Part shown: in pieces, positions 38,048 through 48,454 of the stretch | Layout of the letters: each line of letters opens with the position of its first letter | Position numbering within the stretch: the stretch's first letter is position 1 | DNA from: Symmetrospora coprosmae | Taxonomy: Eukaryota; Basidiomycota; Cystobasidiomycetes; Symmetrosporaceae | Reading direction: 5' to 3' | Length of the DNA: 64,000 nucleotides | NCBI GenBank assembly: GCA_008802785.1 | Contig: VUYT01000018.1 | Span: 124,001 to 188,000 of the forward strand | The notes under the pieces: model-generated | Seen by the model: only the letters and a program-made list of their open reading frames with translations | The model's database searches: none | What the model was told of the DNA's origin: nothing | Position numbers and translations under genes: made by a program

Positions 38048-39467
38048 TCACAGAAGCCGCTCCGCAACGCGGATGCAATCGGCCACGACGCCCATGGCCG
38101 TTACATCGGCGCCCGCACCTGCGCCCTGCACGATGAGCGGCCGCTTGGCGTACCTCGCTGTGTGGAAGCTGATGATGTTGTCCGAGCCAGAGAGGGACGA
38201 TGCGAACGGGTGGTCGAACGCGTATCGCTCGAGGCCGCACTTTACTCTGCCCTTTTTCGCATCGATGACGCCCACGTACCGCAGCACCTGACCCGCGTCT
38301 TCGGCCTCTTTCCGCATCGCCTCAAAGTGCTCGTCAAACTCTGGCAGGCGTTCGACGAATTCGGCGCCGGTCGCAATGTTGGCCAGCTCGGACGGGATGA
38401 GCGTCTCTGTCGGCACCGACTCGAAGCCTTTCTCCAGGGCGGGAAGAGTCGGTACGAGACGCGACAGGATGCAGAGCTTACGTGCTACGTCGGATCCAGA
38501 GAGGTCGTCTGCCGGGTGGGGCTCCTGGTGGAGTCGTGGGCCGACGTCTGCATCAGCCCGCTGACTGGACGCGCGGCTGGTAGATATGGGCCGAGACACA
38601 CCGTGTAGCCCTGCTCCTTGGCAATCTTGACAATCTCTGAAAAGCTCTGAGCCTTGCCACCCTTCACAGGCCTGGAGAACTCGTTGAAGATGTAGCTGAG
38701 CGTCCCGCTAAGGACGCCTTCGATCTTGTTGATCTTGTCGCCTGTCGCGATGAGGTCGTTCAGGGTGCTGATGATGGGCAAGCCAGCTCCGACTGTCGAC
38801 TCCTGGTAGACGAGCCCGCGCCTCGACTTGCTCTTCTGGATGTCGGCAAAGAGGGCCTGGGAGGACGAGAAGGCCTTCTTGTTCGGGGTGACGACCGAGA
38901 TGCCGCTGCGCAGGAGCTGCGGGTAAAGCTCGGCGACGGTCTGGGACGAGGTGCAGTCGATGAGGAGGCGCGGCCCGCCGGACTCTGCCTGCGTGAGGCC
39001 CTGCACAAACCCCTCGAGCGTGTGTTTGGTCACCTTGAACCCTTCCGGCACGGGCTTAGGCGACGTGCTGCTCGACGACGGCAGCAGCGTCAGGATGTTT
39101 CCGATGTTGGACCGGTCCGATGTCGCGGCCACCTCGAGCTGGTACTTGCTGTTCGAGATGACATCGATCCGGAGTCGAGCGGCAATGTGCGGAAGCGTGA
39201 TCTGGTGGAGCACCTGCGTTCCGACGAGGCCAGCTCCGACTGTGTCGCACCAAAGCACGAAGAGGGAACAGCAGAGGCGGACGTGCACGCATTAGCAGTC
39301 TATACCTTGTATTGTCTTCTTCTTCTTCATGGAGATAGCCCCGGCGGCAGCTTGACGGACGCTGCCGCTTCCTCCCTGTCGTAGCTCTTTCGCCTCTGCA
39401 GGATGACCGACTCACCAAGGTAGACGGGAATGACGGGCCGCGTCGGGGATCCTGAAGTGGCAGACAT
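38048..39467 (-). CDS. HOM6: Homoserine dehydrogenase
   Basis: Reduces aspartate semialdehyde to homoserine in the threonine/methionine pathway. Exons (minus): 39467–39416, 39239–38602, 38524–38048; 388 residues. The nucleotide-binding loop is VGAGLVGTQVL, followed by SNSKYQLEV, LIDCTSSQTVAELYPQLL, VTPNKKAFSS (conserved Lys pair) and EGVLSGTLSYIFNEF (substrate binding). The second intron sits in GYT|EPHPADDLSGSDVARK, and splicing restores the family's conserved EP-x3-DD-L-G-DVARKL stretch. The C-terminus, FHTARYAKRPLIVQGAGAGADVT, is canonical. The start at 39467 (MSATSGSPTRP) gives a modestly longer N-terminus than yeast Hom6. Confidence 0.95.
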
Positions 39468-39765
39468 CTGTCTAGAGAGAGCTAAGAGGCGCTGCGTCGT
39501 GGACTGAATAATGGCGGGAGATGCTTGGAAGGGCTGGTAGCGAGAGCTCTACTCGTAGGGGGATGCGTCTTGGAAAAAGCCCCGGGGCTGACAGCCGCAC
39601 GGGCTCGAGACTCGGACGGACGGATCCGGACCACGAAAGAGACGATGACGACGAAGACGACGAAGACACGACTGAAAACACGTTCTCGGCAGGAAGACTG
39701 GACCATTGTACACAACAAGCCGCAAAGCATGGACGCGCACTGCGCTAGACCTCACACGGCCCTCC

Positions 39766-41645
39766 CTACATGCCGCCTGCCTGCTTTTCCGCCACGCCGG
39801 CAGCAAGCTCGAGCCTCTCCTTCTGCTTTTCGTAGAACTTGCGGTACTTCTCGACAGAAAGGGGTCCCGAGTTGCTGCTCACGTCCTTGTCCCTATAATT
39901 GTGCCAAGCGTAAAAGCACAGCTCAGCCTGCGTGTTGTCGCATAGGCACTCCGCCTCCTCGCGCTTCTGCGAGATCTGCTCCAGGAAGGCCTGCACGGCA
40001 GCGTAACGGCAGCACAGGAAAGCAGATGGTAGGCAAGTGTCAGCTAGTTCCTGACCCCGAGACCTTTCCCGCGTCGTGTACGCCCCGAGGCTCACGCTCT
40101 CGCCGCCGCGTCCCGAGAAGTCGACGTAGCGTGGGCCCGATATTGACCTCCCAGTGCCGATTTCTGACGAGTTGATGGCGAAGCCCTGCATACTTAAGTG
40201 GGGGAGCATGAGGTGAGCGTCTATGAGCGACGTCCTCCATTGCCTGTGGGGGCGTGCACACGGTGTGACTCACTCGATAGGAAAGACGCGCTCGGGAATC
40301 CATCCGAGCCGCCAGTGATGTTGCTGACCTCCTTCGCACATCAAGCCTTCCCCTTTCATGTTGAGGAAAGGCTTAGAACTGATACTTGACCCGCAGAGAC
40401 CCTCTCAGTAGCTGGGGCAAGTCGCCAGGACAGGACTTACAGCCTTGCGGATACATGTTACCGACAGGCCAGGCAATGAGCTTGTCCACGCGCCAGAAGC
40501 GATCAAGCAGCTCTGGCAATATCCGCGCGTCGTCGTCGACGTTCAAGACCGGACCGTCCCTGCGCACGCGTGGAGCACAATGTCAGTCCAGAGAACAAGC
40601 TAGAGCTACAGCCCGGCTCAGAGCGTACTCGAAGAAGTTATCCCTGACGACCTCCACTGCTCGCTCGACGGCGTTCCATTGTGCTATACCGTGATCTTTC
40701 GTCGGGCCCACGGCGAAATAAAGGTAGGCTGATCACGAGAGACGAGTGTTCAAGCACGCTCAAACAGACATCCGCAACAGCGTACTGGCGTGGGGTAGCC
40801 TGAGAGTCCAACTCACGAATGGAGCGAGCGCGGAAAAAAGCATCCACCTCCGTGTCGATCTCGCTGTCGTCCCTTACGACTATATAGAGCAACTGACGGT
40901 CCTTCGCCTGGGTGCCATCAGCATAACCCTCGCGCGCGACCTTGTCTTGGAAGGCGTGGATCGTATCGTGATGCATCTGGAAATATGCGAGCCGCCTTCC
41001 GTTGTCGAGCTTCTTGCCGCCGGTGCGCGTGTAGATGTAGGCAGTCGGCTTGTCGAGGCTGAGCCCGGTGAAATTGTACGAGAGGAGCATGTCCGGCGCG
41101 GCAAGGAAGCTGTTGAGCATCGCGTTCTGCGCACTGTCCCGCATCCATGCCTTGCTGACAGCGGCTGCGAAAGGGATGTGGTGCACCAGAAAACGGCGGA
41201 GGAGCGCCTTTCCGCCGGCCTGTCCCGGCTGTGCAAATACTGTACGCGCCTCGGCTCGCTCGAGCAGTGGTGCGCCAGTGAAGTACGGCGAGGATGCAAA
41301 GTCTCCAGGGCTGGACGCGTTGCAGGTCGTGCAGATGGTTCCAGACTCGCTGTCGTAGACGCTGGACAGGACGAGCGGCGAGGTCGCTCCGGCAAGACGC
41401 GCCAGAGGAGTCGTGAGCGCCCGATGACCTGCATGTGCCAGGAGATGGTGGAGATGTGCGAGCGTACCAACCGCAATCCTGTGTTCCGCATCGTTTTCGG
41501 TCCGCGTTGCCCAGGTGCCGCTGCTCTTTAGCGCGACCTCTGGCCTCGGGTAGAACGATTCGAAGAGCAGGAAGAAGAGGACAGCCATGGCGAAGCCTTC
41601 GACCGAGATCCTGGTGGCCTTGCGCGCTGTTCGGGCGCTCATCAT
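39766..41645 (-). CDS. GT43-like glycosyltransferase (β-glucuronyltransferase fold), type II membrane protein
   Basis: Exons (minus): 41645–40817, 40728–40629, 40559–40437, 40384–40274, 40192–40096, 39990–39766; 494 residues. A single anchor (FAMAVLFFLLFESFY, about residues 18–32) is followed by a luminal stem. The catalytic region matches GT43 block by block: LLYIVVRDDSEID, GIAQWNAVERAV, the metal-binding VDDDARILPELLDRFW, LIAWPVG, then FPIDMQGFAINSS, GGESAFLEQI and FYAWHNY. Animal GT43 enzymes transfer glucuronic acid in glycosaminoglycan linkers and plant members act on xylan; the fungal acceptor is unknown. Exon 3 uses a GT donor that is not the strongest (a gtaagt lies four bases upstream but breaks frame). 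The start is the first of two adjacent Met codons. Confidence 0.75.
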
Positions 41646-42008
41646 GGCGCGGGCAGGCTGCTTGCCTGCTCAGGGCGTCCTTGTCAGATGTCAGTACGCG
41701 GGGTTTGGAGCGTAAAGGAGAGCACGCGAGATTATGGTGATGCTTGCAAGATGTAGACAGAGATAAGACGACCCCTTCAGGCTCGACCGGGTCAGCTTGC
41801 TTCGCCATTCTTCGGCCTCCTACTGGCTTTCCGAAAAACGCGGTGGCGAGAAGAGGCAAGGGGCCTTTTGCCAGGGCTAGGTCGTGTGTGTATTGGCATA
41901 CAGCGGGCTTCGGAGTCTATATTGTCTATTCTACTGAACACGGACTGCGGCAGAATACTTCGCTACTTCGGGTTAGGCGGGTCGTCGCGGCGGAGGACGT
42001 GTTCACAC
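41646..42008. other. Intergenic region
   Basis: 363 bases between the GT43 start and the perilipin stop, both minus. No gene is recognised. Confidence 0.5.
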
Positions 42009-43685
42009 TTAGTGCTCGCCCTCCTTGACAGCCTCGGCATAGCTGACGTCTCCCGGAGTGTGCTCCTCGACAAACTGCTCGGCGGACTCGACGGCCTTCT
42101 CGCCAGTCTCCTTGGCCCGCTCGCCGGCCTCCTTGGCCTGACCCTGTGCCTCTGCGCCGTTCTGCTTGACCTCATCGTGGGCCTTCGCACCATTCTGCTT
42201 GGCCCCATTGATGGCGCGTGTGACCTCCGACTTGCCCTTCTCGAGCGCCTCGGTACCGTTCTGGTTTGCAGACTCGACTGCCTCTTCACCCTGCACCTTT
42301 GCCTGGTGAAGAGCCTTGGTGCCGTTCTCCTTGACATCGTTGAGCTTGGGGTTGCGCTGGACAAACTGCTTCAGCGTCTCGATGGCATCGTGCAAGGACT
42401 CGGTCGTGATTTCCTTGGTGATGGCAATGATGTGTTGCGCCTTGACGTGGACAGGGGTATCCTTCTGCGCCAGCTGTCCTCGGTAACAACGCAAGACCAT
42501 TAGTTCGAGGCAATAGCAGTGTGTGTGCTCCGGTTGCAGACGGCTGCGGAACCCACCTCGCTCTTGACCTCGCCAACGCCCTTCTGCAACTTCTCGATGT
42601 ATGGCTGGACAGCTTTGGAGACGTGGGCCGGCTGCCAGTAATGACATCAGAGGATTCGATTAGCGGAGACTCGCGGTACGTAGAAAGAGGACTACGAGAG
42701 ACAGGGCGCACCAGCTCTCCGCTCTGCTTGAGAACGGTGTCGCGGATCTTCTCGAGGTTCTCGTAGAGGTGGTGTGCGACGTCCTGCGCTTCCTTGCCAT
42801 TCTTTGGGACAGCAGCGGTAGCTGTAGCAGCTGCTGTGCTCAGCCTCTCCTGTAGACCACCAAGGGTTTGCTGCGAGTGTACAAGGGTGTCGTGCAGGCG
42901 ACCGGAGACGAGGTCCTGGTAGCCTCGCGCGGTAGAGTAGGCCTGATCGGCCGGCTTGCGAGCAGTCGCTACGAGGTCATCTGTCTTGGCGTCAAAGAGC
43001 TGTGTGTGCGGGTGAAGCGGAGTGATTGGGCGGTATCATGGACGTCAGTTTGGGGGACACCTTAGAGCGGGCAGGAACGAAACGGAAGATGAAGACGCAC
43101 GAAGGGTGCCTTGCCCTGGACATAGTCGAGACCTTTGTTGGCGAGTCCATCAAGCTGGTCAATCTGCATTCGGGCGGAGGTGGAAATTGCGACGGACGAT
43201 CCAATTTCACGCGGATCCCGGTTTGGGCGCGGCAAGGGCGATAAGAGGACACGGTCAGTATGGTCGAGCTGGGTCAGCCCCAATCCCGAGCATATGGTCA
43301 ACGACTCACCTGAGGCTGCAGCCTGTCCTGAATCGGCTCTCCCGCTTTCTTGTAGATGGTGGTCGCGAGCGCCTCTGCATTCCTGTACACGGCCGCTGGG
43401 AGCGAGTACGACTTGATGAGCGAGTCGGCGTAGTTGACAGAGTCCTTGACGACTGGAATGTCGTAGCTGTAAGTATGCAGAAGGGGATACGTATGGACTC
43501 AGCACCATCCCCCGCTGCGGTAAATCTGATCCAATGCCCGCTTGATGATGCTGTGCCCCTGCAGCGAGCGGTGACGTTGCGTCAGGGGCAGGGCAGACCA
43601 GGCAGCGAGCGGCTTACACGCGCGTGATGCTCGATGGGAGCTTTGCGTCGCCATTGACGGCGTGCTGGGTGTCTGCAGATGCCAT
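42009..43685 (-). CDS. Perilipin-like lipid-droplet protein (fungal Ldp1/Mpl1 type)
   Basis: Exons (minus): 43685–43618, 43466–43310, 43163–43101, 42999–42712, 42631–42557, 42473–42009; 371 residues. The N-terminal region ITRVYDIPVVKDSVNYADSL, YRNAEALATTIY, IQDRLQPQIDQLDGLANKGLDYV and LFDAKTDDLVATARKPADQA follows the pattern of fungal perilipins that coat lipid droplets. The C-terminal half is one long run of 11-residue-type amphipathic repeats rich in Ala, Glu, Lys and Asn-Gly (for example KQNGAKAHDEVKQNGAEAQ, KEAGERAKETGEKAVES), ending EAVKEGEH. There is no transmembrane helix. The long first intron (43467–43617) joins TRV to YDIP in frame; an open frame inside it (HSIIKRALDQIY) was considered and set aside. 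Role inferred: surface coat of neutral-lipid stores. Confidence 0.82.
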
Positions 43686-45223
43686 CGTAAAGGAAGTCTC
43701 TGCAGGTTGGTAGTCGGTGCAGAGCAGGCCCGCAGTCGACTGGCTGTCGCCCTGCCTTGCTGTCGCCCTGCCTTGCCCTGACCCTGCCCTTGTACCCGGA
43801 CTTTGAGCCACAAAGATCAGCGTGAAAAAGTTGTACGACCAAGTGGAGAGCAATCCTCACGCCCGATGCGCAGAAACGCCAAACGTGCTCATACTAATAT
43901 ACCCAAGCGGAGTGCAGAATATACTGACATTCAGATCGACTTGCCGACTGACATCCTTGTTGCCCACAAGCCTCGCAAGCGAGCTGACGCCTATAAACTT
44001 GGGCTGGCGTAGGCCGAGCCACTGGCAAGACACATCTTTCGCCGGACGCATCGCGCAGAGCAAGATGTGACAGTGGGAGTTCAGCTTCTAATCGAGTCGC
44101 GTCTCGAAGACTAGCGTCGAATGGACTGCGTCCCAAAGGCCGCTCTTCCAGCCCGCCCAAATCGCAACCTGTCCTTGCCGGCGGCGGCCACGATCAATCC
44201 ATCTTGTCCTTCTGACCCCCTCGTATCACTAGTCTCTTCGCCCTTACGCGTTCTCCTCTAGTCAGGAGACACTCGAAGCGCCTTCCCTACGCGCCTACCA
44301 GCGCCGCCATCCACTTACATATCGAGGTTGCTGTGGTTTCCGCAGGACTACAGTACTGCCCTTCCCATCCTACCCCATCGCCTAAACAGAGGCACATGGA
44401 GACCCTTCACGAGACGCTACTGGTGGCATGCGATGCGAATGCGAAGACACATCCGGCACCGCAGCGGAATGAGACGAGAGCGCTCCCTCAGGCTCCGTTG
44501 GCACGCGCCCCACTCCTGACGATGCCGTACCGTCACTATTCCATCGGCCAGCTACTGCAGGTGTGCGCGCGCCCGGAACGTCGGCCATCTGATCCTGGTG
44601 TACCATAGGCTGACCGCAAGCAAGTTATGCGCGCTCACCCAGCTCGCGGCTCTTCCGTGCAATCAGTCGGTCCATGTGAGTCGGTCCACATGGACCGGAC
44701 CTTCGAATTCTTGAACGACGGAGCCGTCTCTTCGGCCAGTCAAGGAGGCATGGCGCATTTCGAGCTTTGCAGATGACCGATACGGCTGTCGGACCTAGCT
44801 CGAGGACGCGGTGGGGGGGGGGGGGGGGCTTAGCGAGAGTCAGGCCAGGACAGCGTTCAGTTCTAGCGTGCATTGCTGTGGTACACGGGTGACAGACCGC
44901 GGCAGGTAGAGAGCGTTCTTTGAAATGAGTGTGGTGTGGTAGCTACATGTGTTGTTCTGCCGATGGAAGTGTCACGATGGCTCCACTGCGGGAAGAGAAT
45001 ATGCGAGCACGCAGGACCGGCTGCTGCTGCCTGATCTATGGGGTTGACCACTGTCATATGTGTGATTGAAAGGATTGTCCGTGCGGTGTACCAGCACTGG
45101 GGAGTGCTCTGCGCCAAGAGATCGGCAAGGAGTTGTGGAGGGAACCTGCCCCGTGTCTATGTGAAACTACGAAAGGGATGAGAATTCGGAAGCGAGAGGA
45201 AGGCCGTATTGTCCGGACGCAGC
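43686..45223. other. 1.5-kb region without a recognised gene
   Basis: The perilipin promoter side (43686 onward) and the 3' side of the secreted-protein gene. Open frames on both strands are short and unconvincing (for example around 44330–44610). It contains a 16-base poly-G run, listed separately. No tRNA B-box or other RNA signature was found by eye. Confidence 0.45.
44813..44828 (+). repeat. Poly-G homopolymer, 16 bases
   Basis: Sixteen consecutive G on the plus strand, the longest mononucleotide run I noticed in the window. It lies in intergenic DNA. Its exact length may be affected by sequencing. Confidence 0.85.
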
Positions 45224-46692
45224 TCAAACGGCAATGGAGGTGGTGTTGACGTAGTAGGCATCGATGCGGAACATCGTCGAGTTGATGTACTCCGGCTTGC
45301 CGAGGACTACCGAGTGGCACGGCAGGACGACCGGTCAGCTGGGTCAGGCAGCCATCGCGGTCGTTGGGCAGGCCACTTACTGGTGATGTTGGCGAACTGC
45401 GAATCCTTGACATTACTGCTCTGTAGCGTCATGAGAAGTGCTTCGGACGAGTAGTTCTGGCTGAGGGGAGTCTGCGCCACAACAAAGACGGACTCGCCGT
45501 TGTCCATGGTGAACGAGTAGCTCGCCGACAGCAGGACGGGCGCGGCAGCTGCCTTGGAGGCGCCGGAGGCTGTGACGTTGGTCGCCGATGTGCCGTTGAG
45601 CGCTGCGACGGTAGTGTTGGGCGTGAAGAGCGCCATGCCGATGGGGAGGATCGTGCCATTTACAGAGCCGGTGATGTGGCCGCCTCGGATGGGACTGGAT
45701 GAGACGGTTCCATCGGTCGTCGACTCATTAGAGATGGTGACGAACGAAGTCTATGAGCATCGAGAGGTATCCGCGTCAGTGTGAAGCTCCGCTTCAGCCA
45801 AGCCAGTGCTCTTGTCGCCTCACGAGCAGGTACTTGGCCTGGATGACAACGGGCGCAGTACTAGCAGGAGCTGCCGCAGTAGCATTGGTGGCGCTTGACG
45901 GTGGCAGCGTCAGCGATGCAGAGGTGGACACAGCAGTTGCCGTCGGAGGGCTGCGAGTAGAGCGGGGGCGCGTGAGCTCCCATGTGTCGGGCTTACATGG
46001 CATCTCACCTTCAGGACTTGACTTACACAGTCGTGCTCGCGCTGCTGGCGGGACGGGTCGAGGTGACAAAGCGGGATGCGTAAACCGGGCTGGAGGTTGT
46101 AGCTGGTGCAGCAGGGGTGGTGGACGGCTTGGCGGAGGTAGTGGCAGGTGCTGGGGGCGCGACAGGCGCGGAAGAAGACGATGAAGGAGCAGGCGCTGCT
46201 GCACCGGCAAGGCAGTTGCTGGCGCCAGGCAGGGCCGACATGACGGTCCTGTCGAGCTTCATGTTCTTGCCCTGCCCGTTGCTCAGGAATCCGAATGTCG
46301 AGAAGGCGACCTTCTCGCCGACCTTGAGAGTGAAAGGGAAGGCTGCGGCGTCGGCAGACGAGATGCCTTCGACCTTCTGAAGCGGGCTGACCTGGGCCAG
46401 GGCATCGGTGAGCGAAAGAATGCCTGAGCCGAGCTTCGATGCATCAGCGGGCGAGACGAGGAGCAAGGTCTTGCTGCCGCTGTCTTGAGTGTCGAAGAAG
46501 AAGACGCTGGTGTCTTCGCACTGGTGGAGGGAGCCGGGGACTGTGCGAGGGTGTGCTCGTGTCAGTGTCGTATCAGGTGTTGAACGGACGGGGCGTACAT
46601 GAGCACTCACTGGTAGCACGCATGTCGGTCAGCCCGGCCCTGGCGAGGCCAGCAGCGACGAGGAGGAGCGACGTGACGGCCTGTCCGAGCAT
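45224..46692 (-). CDS. Secreted protein of unknown function with mucin-like linker
   Basis: Exons (minus): 46692–46611, 46540–46027, 45950–45824, 45750–45381, 45306–45224; 391 residues, all junctions in frame. The N-terminal signal peptide MLGQAVTSLLLVAAGLARA is followed by a folded-looking domain (HQCEDTSVFFFDTQDSG, LSLTDALAQVSPLQKVEG, VGEKVAFSTFGFLSNGQG, ALPGASNCLAG), a Ser/Thr/Ala/Pro-rich linker likely to be O-glycosylated, and a second domain with several Asn-x-Ser/Thr sites (ALNGTSATNVTASG, VLLSASYSFTMDNGESVFVV, TMFRIDAYYVNTTSIAV). There is no hydrophobic GPI-type tail. I do not recognise the family. It is probably a cell-wall or extracellular protein, expressed divergently from VMA21. 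Confidence 0.75.
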
Positions 46693-47434
46693 GACTGTTT
46701 GATGTTCAGATCAGATGTAGGCGTATAGTTGGAGAAGGGCGTGCGCTGCCTGAGAAAGGATGAAGGTGGGTGAACGGGAAGGGCCGGACGGGAGGAGCGA
46801 ACGGGGAGGAGCAGAGGCAGAGTGGCCGCGGGTAGAGTGCGATGTCCCGCTATAACGAGTGTTGTGCTGATCAGTAGTGTCTGCAGACGTGAGATGCTTT
46901 GGAGTAGCTGTAGGCGTTCAGAAGGCGAAGGAAGGTGCGCAGGACGATGGTCTCTGCAGCACAGGATCAGCGGAAGGCGTGGTTTTCAGTGCTCTGGCTC
47001 GGCGCAAAAGGGAAGGAGGGGCGGACAGCGAGCCTTGATGGCATGCAAGCGTTGCGCTGATGCTGACGTCTGCTCCGCCTTTTCCGTCCTTTCACGTCGC
47101 ACATTTCTCTTCGAGAGCGGGGCGGAGGCGCGCAGACGAATGGCGACGCGTCCACGCTCGAGACACGCGGCGCGCGTAAGCGCCGGGGGCTCGAGAAGGC
47201 CAGCCAGGCACAGCCCTACATATGTGACGCGCAGAAGGACAGGACCACCATGCTACCAAGGCTGCTGCGATTATTTGCAACTGATACTGGCTGTTCGTGC
47301 TTCTCGTACTACTAAGTGCACGCGTTTGGTTCGGCGGCTCACTGACTCTGGCCGCACTGCGCACTGCCCGTCTCTGAAGCTCGAGGCCGTCTTGCAGCTG
47401 CCTTGCGTTCTGCCAAAGCTTGATTGACACCATC
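46693..47434. other. Divergent promoter region
   Basis: 742 bases between the secreted-protein gene (-) and VMA21 (+). No coding signal or clear TATA box is seen. Confidence 0.5.
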
Positions 47435-47963
47435 ATGACCACAGCAGCATCTCCAGTCGCAGCAGCCCCAGCATCAACGCCAGCGACCCGCAATGCCGGC
47501 ATCGACGCAGCGCTCACCGACCAGAAAAGGCGAGTCGAAGCCCACTCCCTTCCACACGTGGTTGACGACGTCCGGACCTTGCTGCTGCATGCTGATCCCA
47601 CCAATGACCAACGACAGCCAGAGCGCCCTTCTGAAACTCCTCTTCTTCACCTTCCTGATGGTCTCTGGCCCGATAGGGACCTACTTCCTCTCGCTCAAGC
47701 ACGTCTGGGGAGGTGCGCCGGTCCCACGCCAGGATGGCCCCGTCCAGTCGGGCGCGAAAGGCGCGCGCTGATGCTGCCGCCGCCCTGTTGCGCCTTTGCG
47801 TTGTTCCACACCGCACACAGAGAGTAACACGACCCACGCAGCCGTGTCGGCCGCCATCGTCGCCAACCTGGTCGTCTTTGCTTACATCGTTACGGCGCTT
47901 CGGGAGGACCAGGCAGAACAGCAAGGGACAAAGAGCGAGGCCGTAGCCAAGAAAAAGCAGTGA
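47435..47963 (+). CDS. VMA21: V-ATPase assembly factor Vma21
   Basis: An ER membrane chaperone for assembly of the V-ATPase V0 sector. The conserved part has two membrane helices, LLKLLFFTFLMVSGPIGTYF and HAAVSAAIVANLVVFAYIV, with the typical ALRED after helix 2 and a Lys-rich C-terminus (VAKKKQ). Preferred model: exons 47435–47529, 47618–47712, 47821–47963, 110 residues, with an Ala/Pro-rich N-terminus (MTTAASPVAAAPASTPATRN). The first intron would be GC–AG (donor AAG|GCGAGT). The alternative starts at an ATG at 47604, needs only the GT–AG intron 47713–47820 and gives 83 residues (MTNDSQSALLKL), closer to yeast length. I prefer the long form because its ATG comes first and has A at -3. Confidence 0.82.
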
Positions 47964-48454
47964 TGAGCGCCAATTGGAATACTATGCGACATCATTGCTT
48001 TCCGCCGTCGTTCTCGCAGCCCAGTTTCTCAGCGTTGCGGCCGGCTGCATACTGGCCGAGTCCAGATTCTCGTACAGTCTCGCCAACGGCCCTCTCTCGA
48101 AGCTGTGTCGCTCATCGGCGCCGTCGATGCGTTCTGCAAGAGCCTTGCGAAGGCGGTGCCGGACTTCGTTTGAAGCGTCGCGCGAACACGGTACAGGAGG
48201 CTCGCACGCTTCCGGTAGGCAGGGCGAAAAAGACACAAAAAATAGGCAGGCTTGGCTTTGGTCGGCATGCCCATGCAATGCATACGCTACGCTCCTTTGT
48301 ATTGGCGCCGGTCGATGTTACACAAAAGGCTCAAGCCAACGTCATGCCGCTTTTCTAGTCCTGCCGTCACCCTTGACCCTTGCAATGCTTCAAAGGCTGC
48401 GCAGACCACGCACCGGCCTCGTCTCTACCGGGCGCTTATGATCGACCCTGAATC
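47964..48454. other. Intergenic, convergent 3' ends
   Basis: 491 bases between the stops of VMA21 (+) and SEC24 (-), with no gene recognised. Confidence 0.5.

Noticed and set aside
43500-43617. Possible extra perilipin exon HSIIKRALDQIY
   Set aside because: It needs a different phase and would disrupt TRV–YDIPVV. A single longer intron joins the conserved parts in frame.
44328-44608. Plus-strand frames of 63–91 codons
   Set aside because: Comparable frames exist on the minus strand over the same bases. There is no recognisable domain, leader or splice pattern.
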